A stretch of 64,000 nucleotides of DNA from Enterobacter sp. EA-1 (GTDB lineage: Bacteria; Pseudomonadota; Gammaproteobacteria; Enterobacterales; Enterobacteriaceae): NCBI GenBank assembly GCA_002886105.1, contig CP025776.1, positions 930,001 through 994,000 of the forward strand, in the 5' to 3' direction. The notes beneath the pieces were generated by a model. The model saw nothing but the letters and a program-made list of their open reading frames with translations. It searched no databases and was not told the DNA's origin. The stretch's first letter is position 1, and the number at the start of each line of letters is the position of its first letter. Below, one piece after another: positions 11,303 through 21,602 of the stretch. The translations under genes were made by a program, and so were the position numbers.

Positions 11303-13409
11303 TTAACCTCTTCCTGTTTCTTCGCGACCGTGGCCATCTGGCTGTTAAACCCATTGGTGCGTTTTTTCGGGCCAAAGAACAGTTCAAACACGCACTGCAA
11401 AATACCCATAAAGGAGACCAGTGGGCGGTCAGGCGCATGCGGTGGACGATACCGAGGCATCCGCGCGGGAGAGTACGACGCGCACCAGCTTACGGCGTTC
11501 GTTCAGCGGCAGGGGTGTCAAACTCAAGGCGAATATCACCCACGCCCATACCCCGCTGCGCGGATTGGCACATGGGCAATTTCACCACTGAGTCCCAGCT
11601 CGATTTGCACCGGGGTTTTGCGCGTTAAATCTTCCCCCTTTCACCAGCGCCACGCGTGCGCCGCCCATGGAGATGTCGAAGGTGCGGGTTTGCATCTGTG
11701 TACCGTCGGTAAAGTGGATCGTCACCGGCAGACGCGCGAAAATACGGATGGTTTTGCGGATTTGCTTGGTCTCTTTGCGACGGCAATGGAGGCCAGCAAA
11801 ATAATGGTACTGAAGGTACCCCATGCGATGTTGAACAGGATCACGCGCGGGTCAATACCGGCGTAGTCATGCATAAAGTAGCGAACGCCAACCCAGATCA
11901 TGCTGCCGACCATCAGAATGGTGGTGATGATCAGCGGGCGAACGGTATGGGCGTCAAAGTAGTTTTTGTCGGTCAGATCGCCTTTATCCGTCACGTTGAA
12001 TTTACCCAATCGCGGTGAAATCAGGCTTAACAACGTGGGCAGGATCAGGTGGAACGCCATCACCGTTTCGTAGATTTCACCCCAGAACGCATAGCGGTAG
12101 CGCCCGGTGATCCGCGAGTTGACCATGGTGGAAAGCACCGGGTGCGGCAGCACATAGGCAAAAATCAACGTGGCCGACGAGGAGATAATGTTGAGGTTAA
12201 ACAACATAAACACCAGCGGCGACGTCAGGAACACCACGCGCGGCAGACCATACTGGAAGTGCAGCATCGCATTGAGATAACAGAGGCGCTGCGTCAGTTT
12301 CAGGCCACGGCCCAGCAACGGGTTATCAATACGGAAGATCTGCGTCATACCACGCGCCCAGCGAATACGCTGGTTCACATGTAGCGCCAGACGTTCTGTT
12401 GCAAGGCCGGCAGCCAGTGGAATATCCAGGAAAGCAGTGTTCCAGCCACGACGCTGCAATTTGAGCGCGGTGTGCGCATCTTCGGTCACGGTTTCAACCG
12501 CAAAACCCCCACTTCGTTCAGCGCAGCACGGCGAATCACCGCACAGGAACCGCAGAAGAAGGTGGCGTTCCAGTTGTCGTTACCCTGTTGCACCGGGCCA
12601 TAGAACAGCGCGCCTTCGTGCGGAACGCGTTTCGCCGCAGTCAGGTTGCGTTCAAACGGATCACGGGAATAGAAGTGGTGCGGCGTCTGGATCAGCGCCA
12701 GTTTGTCATCGCGGAAGAACTCGCCGATAGTGGCCTGCAGGAAGACTCGGGTTGCCACGTGGTCGCAGTCGAACACGCAAATCAGCTCGCCGTTAGTCAC
12801 CGTCATTGCATGGTTCCAGGTTACCGGCTTTGGCGTGGCTGTTATCGGGACGCGTGATATAGCCTACTCCGGCTTCGGCAGCAAAATCACGGAACTCATC
12901 GCGTTTGCCGTCATCGAGAATATAAACTTTGACTTTATCTTGCGGATATTCGATGCACTGCGCCGCAAGAACGGTATCACGAACGACTTCGAGGCTTTCA
13001 TTATAAGAAGGAACATAAATATCAACTGTCGGCCATGTCGATTTATCCTGTGGTAACGGCGCAATAGGGCGCTCTAATGGCCATGCCATTTGAATATAAC
13101 CCAACAGCAAAATCGTCCACGAATAAATTTCAGCAGCAAACAATAAACTACCCAGCAGCATTTCCAGCGTGGAGTCAAAATGCAGCGTCGTGGTGGCACG
13201 CCACCAGATATAACGGGTTGACATTAGCAATGAAAGTGTGAGCATTGCCAATACGGCTTTCTTACCCTTTATTCGACCAAGAATGAGCACGGCTGCCATC
13301 ACGCTAAGGCCGAAGAGGTATTGCTTATCGCTGCCCATGGGGGTGATGATCACCAGCAGGGATAATGCTAACAACATCAGCGTGAATATAATTCCGATGA
13401 TTTTTTCAT
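11303..13409 (-). CDS. bcsA: cellulose synthase catalytic subunit BcsA
   Basis: Inner-membrane processive GT2 enzyme that polymerises glucose from UDP-glucose. N-terminal membrane helices (LLALSLLVIITPMG onward) precede the GT2 core with YILDDGKRDEFRDFA, the DXD-type FDCDHVATRVFLQ, TEDAHTALKLQRRGW and the QXXRW acceptor motif QRIRWARG. More helices follow, then a C-terminal PilZ domain with RKTIRIFARLPV and DISMGGARVALV, which binds c-di-GMP. Breaks occur near 12486-12490, 12800, 11790, 11635 and 11470. The start needs one extra A in the run after ATG 13409, giving MKKIIGIIFTL. The stop is uncertain: a TAA at 11303-11305, just before the bcsB ATG, is one option after frame repair. Confidence 0.88.
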
Positions 13410-13597
13410 GTTTGTATCATCTTGCACAGAAAATAATAAAGGTACGCCGGCATAACAATGTTTCCGGTTACCTGTTAAAAATCATGACGCATTCCGCCGG
13501 TCATCAAATTAGCCATAGACCGATAGCATCACCTGCAGTGGGTCATGAGAAATTGTGCTGATTATTACCATGTGGATCCCCACATGGCTGAACGGTA

Positions 13598-13991
13598 TTA
13601 TTTGCCAATCACCGTAAATAACATATCCAGCCGCACCGGATTACGTTCGCGGACTTCAAATTCCGCCGGACGGCTGATGGCCGCAACGCTTTCCATAATG
13701 TTATTTACCGGTGTGCTGAACGCATTGGGTGCAGCGACCGGCGCCGGTTTGCTTTTCGGCCGGACAGGGTGTTAGCCGGTATGTCTGGCGCGCTGGCATG
13801 GCTGGCTTCCTTGCGGCTGGCCGCCGGAATTTCAGTGATTGCCGCTTCTTGTTTTTCGTCGCTGGCGTCGGAGGTGACTGCCGTTGTGGTTACTGCTTGC
13901 ATAGTAGCACCATCTTCTTCATTCATTTCACCGGAAAGAGACACCGGACATTTTTAGTTTTCCGAGCCAAAGAACCTAAATCATCATACAT
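13598..13991 (-). CDS. BcsO-like accessory protein of the cellulose operon
   Basis: A small protein of about 130 residues immediately upstream of bcsA. It begins MYDDLGSLARKT, passes through a low-complexity Ala/Thr/Pro/Glu-rich middle (ATMQAVTTTAVTSDASDEKQ and later KPAPVAAPNAFSTPV) and ends with a compact conserved-looking tail, VRERNPVRLDMLFTVIGK. Position first in a type I bcs operon and the proline/alanine-rich disordered middle fit BcsO, an accessory protein described from such operons. I cannot align it to a reference from memory, so the name is tentative. Frameshifts are inferred near 13938 and 13757. It would be cytosolic, as no signal peptide is visible. Confidence 0.6.
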
Positions 13992-14556
13992 AGTATTTGC
14001 CTGACCCCCGATGTGTTGAATACGAGCCTATAATAAGCAAGGTTGTCTTCTCTATTTTCCGGGTTATTCAGCGGAAACGTAATAAACAAGGTCTTTCGTT
14101 AAGGTAAATTTCAGACACTCGGTTTATTTGAGAATTTCCTCATATACTGTCGGTGGGGGCGGTTAAGGTCAAGTGACGATATCAATAAATTAGAATACAC
14201 TTATTAAGGATATCTATGAATACCGGCTTTATTTATTACTGTGAGCCGAGTCAAAGCCGCAGGGAACGTGGCGTTGCGGGGGGTGAGAGGTAAAAATTAT
14301 CACAAGGATTGTTAGTTAAACTTTTATTAATAATTACCAGACATCAATTCTTCACAATTTATTCATAATTTCTCGATTTTTGTGCGCACTGTCTTTATCG
14401 GAAATTATTCCAGGATTCTTTAGCGATTAATTAATGCTTATATATTGAGGTCATCTATAAATCATCATTCTCTATTAATATAGCTGCTGAGTGATATTGA
14501 ACCCTTTAATACTTTCAATTAGGATGTACCCGAACACTTCTTTAAGAAAAACGATT
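13992..14556. promoter_or_regulatory. divergent regulatory region, bcs operon and EAL gene
   Basis: About 560 bases, AT-rich, between the leftward cellulose operon and the rightward phosphodiesterase gene, so it should hold both promoters. A small open frame with an AAGGA ribosome site runs from ATG 14216 to TAA 14291-14293 (25 residues, starting MNTGFIYYCEPSQ); whether it is translated is unknown. Several TTATTAAT- and AATTTATT-like stretches near 14320-14440 could be promoter elements. I cannot assign operators. Confidence 0.5.
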
Positions 14557-16213
14557 ATGCATTCTGAAAATGATATTTTCGGCTCTCAGAATATGCTTGC
14601 CGCACTCGAAAATGTTCACGATGCTGTCGTACTACTTGATAGTACGGAAACCGTGTTTTTTTTTAATCGCGCAGCTGAGCAATTATGGGGCTATCCGCGG
14701 ATTTCGGTCCTCGGCTGTAAGGCGTCAACCATTCCCTTGTTTGGCGCTATCGATGTGCTGTCCTGCGAAGCAGAAAATGAGCAGGCGCTGACCGTCATTA
14801 CTGCAACCGGCGAAGAGACGTCGCTGGCGGCAACCATCAGTTATGACGGACCGGAAATACAGGCGCACCTTGTCGTGTTGTGGTGCACATTGACCCCGAG
14901 GGAGCGTGTCACTAAACTTTCAACCTTTGACCGTCTGACCGGGCTGCCGAACCGCAGCGCGTTGCATCAGTATATCGATCAGATGATGACCAGTGGAGAG
15001 CATGCCCGCGCGGCGTTCTTCTTCCTCGATCTGGATCATTTTAAAGACGTTAACGATGCGCTCGGCTACGCCGCCGGGGATAACGTGCTGGTGGCCATCG
15101 CGCAGCGTCTGCGCACCGAGTTTTCCCGCCGGGGGTTTGTCAGCCACGCCGACAGCGACGCGTTTGTGCTGGTGATCCCGGATTGCGATAGCACCCGGGC
15201 AACCAGTATCGCGCAGAAAATCCGAGGCGCTGTTCCGCATGCCGTTTAAGATTGCCGATCTGGCGCTGAATGTGACCGTCAGTACCGGTATCAGTCTGTA
15301 TCCGGATCATGGCGTTTCACGGGATGGTTTGCTCAAGCATGCCAACCACGCGTCGCATCTGGCGAAAGCGGCGGCCTCCGGTGGCTATCTGTTCTTCAGC
15401 ACCGAGATGAACCGAGGTCGATCAGGAACGGTTAAAACTGGCGGCGGCATTAAAACTGGCTATCGCCAGTAATCTGCTGCATTTGCACTATCAGCCGCAG
15501 GTTTGGCTTAAAAATGGCGAGCTTTATGGAGTCCGAAGCGCTGGCGCGCTGGACGGATCCGGTTCTTGGCGATATTCCCCCCGGAAAATTTATCGCTCTG
15601 GCCGAGGAAACCGGCGAGATTGAGGCCATTGGTCGCTGGACGCTCCATGAAGCTTGCCGCCAGATGGCGGAATGGCGCAACAACGGTATTGAGGTGCCTG
15701 TGGTGTCGGTTAATCTGTCGCCGATCAACTTCTATAACAGCAGCCTGCCTAATTACATTTCGTATCTGCTCCGGCAGTACCGTATTCCGGCCAGTTGCCT
15801 GACCATTGAGATCACCGAAGGGGGTGATGATGGACAAGCGACCGGAAACGATGGAAGTGATTTGCGCCGTGCGCGAGTTAGGCGTTGGGTTGTCGATGGA
15901 TGATTTTGGCACCGGTTTCTCATGCTTGTCCCGACTGGCGCATTTGCCGATGACCGAACTGAAAATCGATCAGAGCTTTATGCGTGATTTGAGCGAAGGC
16001 AGCAAAATGAAAGCCATCGCCACCACGGTGGTCAAAATTGGTCAGAGTCTGCATCAGACGGTGGTTGCCGAAGGTGTGGAAACGGAACAGCAGCGTAATC
16101 AGTTACGCGATCTGCAATGTGATATTGCGCAGGGGTATCTTTATTCCCGCGCGCTCACGGCGGCAGCGCTGGCCGGATGGCTGCAAAGCAGACCACAAAG
16201 TGAAATGATTTAA
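14557..16213 (+). CDS. PAS-(degenerate GGDEF)-EAL cyclic di-GMP phosphodiesterase
   Basis: Predicted to hydrolyse c-di-GMP, opposing the cyclase genes on both sides. A PAS domain (NMLAALENVHDAVVLLDST, AAEQLWGYPRISVLG) is followed by a GGDEF domain in which the catalytic loop is replaced by SHADSDAF, so cyclase activity is unlikely. The EAL domain is complete: the repaired signature VEALARW, EITEGVMM, DDFGTGFSCLSRL, LKIDQSF and VVAEGVET. The layout resembles E. coli DosP, but the haem-ligating His region of the DosP PAS is not evident. Breaks at 15222-15227, 15412-15417, 15535 and 15825-15832; the first two are CCGAGG for an expected CCAGG. ATG 14557 is preferred; upstream in-frame starts at 14491 (GTG) and 14524 exist. 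Confidence 0.83.
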
Positions 16214-16274
16214 GAGTGAGTTTGCACGGTAGCAGTGGCCCGAGGGCTTGAAAGGATAATCAGGCCGGAATAAG

Positions 16275-16310
16275 CCCCCGGTGCGCGTCCAGTGCCGGGG
16301 GATTATTTTT
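16275..16310 (+). terminator. rho-independent terminator after the EAL gene
   Basis: A GC-rich stem of CCCCCG/CGGGGG arms around a 15-base loop, followed by GATTATTTTT, lies 60 bases downstream of the phosphodiesterase stop. Confidence 0.7.
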
Positions 16311-17291
16311 GTTTCCCCTTCACCGACTGAGTCAGACACGTCCTCAACATTTACCGACTTGCCCCTGAGGCAAGCTGAATAATGTGTATAAATTATTCCC
16401 GTCTTATTTTTATAAGAAAGAATTTTCGCCGAATTAACTAAAACACTTCAAAATGATAAGTAATAAGCAAAACCCCAGCATTCCCCTGACATGTGACGGT
16501 GCGCCTGACGGGCCGGATTCGTGCTGGTTGTTTTATTTTCGCTATTATTCATGCTCATAAATTTACTGTGTCCGAAGTTAACGATGCCCCACGCCAGGGC
16601 CTTGCGGCACGGCGCTTCACAGGAACGAACATAGGTATAACAAGCCGCCGCAATAAATGCAGGAAGGCTATTTTTCTTTATAGATACTTTTTAATTAATT
16701 CGCTTTATATATATAGACAGGTCGCGATGATTACCTTTTTCTTATGCGTGCGCGACAATAATAAGCGAAGAAAAATTATATTACACCGGAAAAAATAAAA
16801 ATCCATGCGGAAATTTGCGTTTGGGACAATAAATTTATTAAGATAGGCAGGCTCTATAATTGCCGGTTTTGTTGGGTTGGAGAACAAATAAATAACGGTG
16901 ATTGAGTACTTATCCCGGGCAACATCGGGCTGATAAGTGGCAGCGGTATTGTGGTGGCGCGCACAGGGATAACGAAAAGCCTGATGCATTGCTTCCCGGC
17001 AGGACTATGATTACTTCTCGTAATGGATGTGGGGCGCGACAGGGCTAAAGCAGACTCTGGTAAGTAGAAAGCACTTAACAATAATTATGCAAAATGAGTG
17101 CAAATCTGATTCACTTTCACAGGGTTAGCCTGCAGCTTAGGCATGACGCGTAGTTATCTATTTGCGGTGAATCGTTTGCGGCTGAAGGTCATCCCCGGCA
17201 AGGAGTGCGACTTTAGCGGTTACTGGCGTGCCTTTCGCCTTCACCCAATCACTGTTGTTAAGCGCATAGCGGGTCATGCGGAACAAAAATC
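16311..17291. other. gene-free AT-rich stretch
   Basis: Nearly 1 kb without a convincing gene on either strand. It is noticeably more AT-rich than the flanks from about 16370 to 16880. Open frames of up to about 100 codons exist but show no ribosome site, no domain resemblance and unusual composition. The last 200 bases should contain the promoter of the PAS-GGDEF gene at 17292. It could also hide a small RNA, but I see no terminator-like hairpin to support one. Confidence 0.5.
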
Positions 17292-18612
17292 ATGAGTGAA
17301 AAAGACGGACAGACCACAGGGATGAAGATGTTAAGCATCTCTTTGAGTTGCTAAATAATAATTCGGATTGGGTTTTGGGAAGTGGATGCTCAGGGGCGTT
17401 ATACGGTCTTCCGATGTGGTGACGGAGCTGCTGGGTGTGCCGCCGGAAGAGGTGATTGGCAAAACGCCCTTTGATTTTATGCCGCCCCTGGCGAAGCGGA
17501 ACGGGTCGCCGGTGCTTTTGGCGCTATCGTAATGGAAAAGCGAGCGTTTTCCGGGCTGGTAAACCGTAACCAGCGCGCTGACGGAACCATCGTGGTGCTG
17601 GGAAACCAGCGGTATTCCGCTGTTTGACGATAACGGCGAGCTGTGCGGGTACCGTGGGGATCGACCGCAACATTTCCACGCTCGGTGAGCGCGTACTGCA
17701 ACTGGAGACGATCTGAAACCACCCCGGTGGCGCTCTGCATGATCGATCGCCGGGGCGGCTGGTGATGTCCAATAAAGCGATGGCAAAGCTGTTGGGAGAA
17801 CGTGCGCCGCAGGGCGCGGAGATCCATTCCAGAGCCTGATGCCAGAGTACTGGCACTTCTTTCGTACGGATTTTGAACTGGCTGATGGCGGAGAAACGCT
17901 GCCTTCGCGAGAACTGGGCTGGTTTGATCGCTGCTACGACATTCAGTCGGTGCCGGTGCGCGATGCGATGGATAACGTCATCGGCCTGTCGGTAACTGGG
18001 TGGATATTACCGAGCGCCGTCACGCCGAGCAGAAACTGGCGAGCGCCAACAAAGTGCTGCAACAATATGCCCAGCACGATCATCTGACCGGGCTGTTTAA
18101 TCGCCGCTATATGGATGAGTGCACGGTGGCGGAGATCACCCGCGCCATGCAGGACGATTTCCCGCTGTCGGTCTGTCTGGCGGATATTGATTACTTTAAA
18201 AACTACAACGATACCCACGGGCACCCCGGGCGGGGGACGACTGCTTGCGCATTGTCGCCAAAACCCTCACCTCGTCACGCCTGCGTAGCGGCGATAACGT
18301 CAGCCGTTATGGCGGCGAGGAGTTTCTGATTATCCTGCACGGCACCGATCTGGTGCAGGCGCTGGGCGTGGCGGAAGTGGTGCGCAGCAATATTAATGCG
18401 CTGGAGCTACCACACCATGCCAGTCCGACCGGTTATCTGACCATCAGCATAGGCGTGGCAACCCTGCATGGCAGGCAAATCTGTATTGAGGGCAAACCGC
18501 TGCATATGATTGCCAGTGGCTTGATCCACCGGGCGGATACGGCGCTCTATGCTGCAAAAAAGCAGGGGCGCAATCAGGTGGTTTCCGCGCGGGATGCCCA
18601 CACCGTTCCTGA
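17292..18612 (+). CDS. PAS-PAS-GGDEF diguanylate cyclase
   Basis: Predicted cytosolic c-di-GMP synthase. Starts at ATG 17292 (MSEKDGQTTG). First PAS domain: NNNSDWVWEVDAQGRYTY after repair, then VVTELLGVPPEEVIGKTPFDFM. Second PAS: VALCMIDRRGRLVMSNKAMAKLLGE. The GGDEF domain begins at HDHLTGLFNRRYMDE and has DIDYFKNYNDTHGHPAGDDCL (after repair) and an intact RYGGEEFLIILHG loop. Readable pieces are separated by breaks near 17325, 17380, 17480, 17640, 17715, 17825, 18000 and 18232. The domain ends near 18595; the frame then runs on into the convergent gene, so I use the nearest alternative stop (18610-18612) as a tentative end. Confidence 0.78.
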
Positions 18613-18687
18613 ATTCGCCGCATCGTCCATGGCGGCAAATACCCACAGCGCCTGCGCCGATGTGCTGGCGCGGTGGGTCTCTCCGGT

Positions 18688-19831
18688 TTACGCCAACGCC
18701 TGCCGCCAGTCGGCAATCAGATCGTTTTCGTCTTCAATCCCTACCGACAGGCGGATCAGCTGCGGCGTAATGCCGTTGGCCAGCCGTTGTTCCAGCGGAA
18801 TAGATGCATGCGTCATGCTAAAAGGCTGGCTTACCGAGGGCTCTCCACGCCGCCAAGACTTTCCGCCAGCGTAAATAACGTCAATTTGTTGATGATGGCC
18901 GCCGCCCGCGCATCATCACCTTTGATCACGACTGAGGATCATACCGCCCGGCAGCGCCATCTGCTGACGAGCAAGCGAGTACTGCGGGTGCGACTCCAGC
19001 CACGGGAACCACACTTTTCCACTTGCGGCTGTTGCTCCAGCCAGCGAGCGAGCGCCAACGCGTTGCTGCTGTGGCGCTCCACGCGCAGCGCCAGTGCGGA
19101 TCCCACGCAGCGTCAGAAAGCTACTGAAGGGATCGAGCACGCCGCCGATGGCGTTTTGCAAATAGCCCAGTTTTTCGGCGAGCGCCGGGTTGTCGCCAAC
19201 CACTGCCAGCCCGGCCACCACATCAGGAGTGTCCGTTCAGGTATTTCGTGGCGGAGTGCACCACAATATCGAACCCCAGCTCCAGCGGGCGGTGGATCAC
19301 CGGCGAAGCAAAGGTGTTATCCGCCACGCTCAACACGTTATGCCGCTTGGCGATAGCGGCAATGGCCGCCAGATCCGCCAGTTTCAGCAGTGGGTTAGTG
19401 GGCGTTTCCACCCAGATCATGCGGGTGTCCGGTCGGATGGCGGCTTCCAGCCCGGCGAGATCGTCGGGCTTTACCCAACTGACCCGTAGCCCGGCACTGC
19501 GGCGGCGAACATTTTCAATCAGGCGGTAAGTGCCGCCGTAGACATCATCGACAGCCACCAGATGGCTGTCTTTATCCAGTAGCTCAAGCACTGTTGAAAT
19601 ACTGGCAAGACCGGATGCAAAGGCATAGCCGCGCGTACCGCCTTCCAGTTCGGCAATGGCGGTTTCCAGCGCGTGGCGCGTCGGGTTGCCGCTGCGTGAA
19701 TATTCATACCCGGTGTGCTGCCCCGGCGCGGGTTGCGCGAAGGTTGACGTGGCGTAAATTGGCGGCATCACTGCGCCGTGTTGGTCGTTGAATGTGCCGC
19801 TGTGGACACTCTGCGTTGCCAGTGTTTTCAC
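18688..19831 (-). CDS. mtcC: cystathionine gamma-lyase (MtcC type)
   Basis: PLP enzyme of the Cys/Met metabolism family that cleaves cystathionine to cysteine in reverse transsulfuration. Visible family blocks are SRSGNPTRHALETAIAELEGG, ASGLASISTVLELL, the PLP-phosphate and substrate region VYGGTYRLIENV, ETPTNPLLKLADL, SVADNTFASPVI and the PLP lysine in HSATKYLNGHS. Length about 380 residues. GTG 19831 is the start, overlapping the stop of the cystathionine beta-synthase gene as GTGA, so the two are co-transcribed. That pairing argues for gamma-lyase rather than gamma-synthase MetB. In Klebsiella pneumoniae the equivalent mtcBC genes convert methionine to cysteine under sulfate starvation. 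Several frameshifts lie between 18834 and 19230. Confidence 0.82.
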
Positions 19832-21209
19832 TCTCTTTCCTTTTGTTCTTTATTGTTCAAGACGGTTGCGCCAGTGGTGAGGACGTCACTGCGGGTGACA
19901 AGGCCGACAAAATGGCCATTGTCGGCGATCACCGCCACCGGTGCCGCGATCGAAAATGGCGTACAACGTGCTCTCCGGTGCATGCTTATCAAGAATTTCA
20001 ACGTTGCGGGTCATCGCTTCTTTTACCGGCAGGGAAAAACGCGCGCTGTCGCCGCGTACGTGGCTTATCAGGTCCCACTCATCAACAATCCCGACCACGC
20101 GACCGTTTTCCAGTACCGGTAACTGCGAAATGTCGTACAAGCGCATGCGCGCCAGTACGGCGGCAAGGCTGTCTTGCGGGGCGGCGGTGACCGTCGCGCC
20201 TTCGTCATGACGCAGTGCGATAAAATCGGTCAGGTCGCCACTCGACGGGCGGGTGAGCAGGCCTTGCTGGCGCATCCAGTCGTCATTGAACATTTTCGAC
20301 AGGTATTTGTTGCCGCTGTCGCAGGCGAAAGTGACCACGCGCTTCGGCGTGGTTTGTGCCCAGCAGTAACGCAGTGCGGCGTTGAGCAGCGTACCGGTTG
20401 ACGACCCCGCCAGAATGCCCTCCTGTTGCAGGAGTTCCCGCGCGGTGGCGAAGGCTTCACTATCGGTCACGCGAAACGCCTGTTTCACGCCATCGATATG
20501 CGCCAGCGGCGGAATAAAATCCTCACCAATCCCTTCGACCAGCCATGAGCCGGGTTCACCGTAATGACCGCTTTCAACCGGTCGGCCAGAATGGAACCTG
20601 CCGGATCCGCCAGCACAAATTCGGTGTGCGGCGAGTGTTCGGCAAACCCGCCCAGCGTACCGCCGGAACCCACGCCCACGACAATGGCGTCGATATTGCC
20701 GTCAAGCTGGTGATAAATTTCCGGCGCGGTGGTGGTGGTGTGCGCCAGTGGGTTGGCCGGGTTATTGAACTGATCAATATAAAATGCGCCCGGTGTTTCG
20801 TGCGCCAGACGTTGGGCGTAATCCTGATAATAGGCCGGGTGCCCTTTATTGACGTCAGAGCGGGTGAGCACCACGTTTGCACCTAATGCGCGCAGATGAA
20901 AAATCTTCTCGCGGCTCATTTTGTCCGGCACGACCAGCACCAGTGAGTACCCTTTTGCGCCGCAATCAGCGCCAGCCCCGAGGCCCGTATTCCCCGCAGT
21001 GGCTTCAATAATGGTGCCGCCGTGCGAGAGCAGACCCAACCGTTCGGCTTCATTGATCATCGACAGGGCGACCCGGTCTTTAATGGATCCGCACTGGGTT
21101 TTGGTTTTCCAGTTTGAGAAATAATTCGCATGGCCCGCTGTTAAGTTTATGCAGTTGCAGCAGCGGCGTTTGGCCGATCAATTCCGGTTACTGAATGGAA
21201 AACAGACAT
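19828..21209 (-). CDS. mtcB: cystathionine beta-synthase (MtcB type)
   Basis: Condenses homocysteine with serine to cystathionine. The N-terminal PLP fold-type II domain has LIGQTPLLQL, the PLP lysine in SIKDRVALSMI, the ATAGNTG phosphate loop and GVGSGGTLGGFAEHSP. The C-terminal third holds two CBS-type regulatory repeats (LAAVLARMRLYDISQLPVLE and VKEAMTRNVEILD to the end). About 457 residues. ATG 21209 starts MSVFHSVTE. Breaks occur near 21170, 21105, 20975, 20545 and 19945. The stop TGA overlaps the GTG start of the lyase. It is divergent from a methionine importer, consistent with methionine as sulfur source. Confidence 0.85.
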
Positions 21210-21602
21210 CGTGTGTTCACCCGTAGAAAATCGTGATGGGCGGATGATAGGTCTGCCATTTTTCGCTTTTAAAGAATCTTTATTTGTCGTTTAGAACAAA
21301 CGGAAATATAAAGCTCTATTTAGCCGTCGGGACGGAGAGCCATATAGTCGTCCGGATGTGTTGATAGCCAAAAAAGGCGTTTTAGCGCTGATTTCATGCG
21401 CTTTTCTCGTACTGTTCGCTGGAGTTATGCGTTTTTTGGCAATGTAATGCGAAATAAATTCTTTCGAAAAATCCCACGTTTTCGCCCGGTTAGCACTTTT
21501 AGTTATAAATAATGTCCATTTGGTTATTTGAAATATCACTACGGGTGATTATTATCGTCTGGACATCCATACCGCTAAACTGCCAAACGGAAACACCAAC
21601 GC
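21210..21602. promoter_or_regulatory. divergent mtcBC / metNIQ control region
   Basis: About 390 bases between two divergent sulfur-metabolism operons. Two 16-base stretches resemble tandem MetJ boxes (consensus repeats of AGACGTCT): AGTCGTCCGGATGTGT at 21346-21361 and, on the other strand, the stretch ATCGTCTGGACATCC at 21554-21568, which lies about 35 bases before the metN ATG. Matches are five to six of eight per half, so they are candidates only. CysB or Cbl sites, reported for the Klebsiella mtc genes, cannot be recognised by eye. Confidence 0.45.

Noticed and set aside
16493-16798. Open frame of about 100 codons on the plus strand
   Set aside because: No ribosome site, odd composition, no resemblance to known proteins and lies in the AT-rich gap.
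18613-18874. C-terminal extension of the second GGDEF protein
   Set aside because: It is antisense to the 3' end of mtcC and follows the normal end of the GGDEF domain, so it is a run-on after a frame error.
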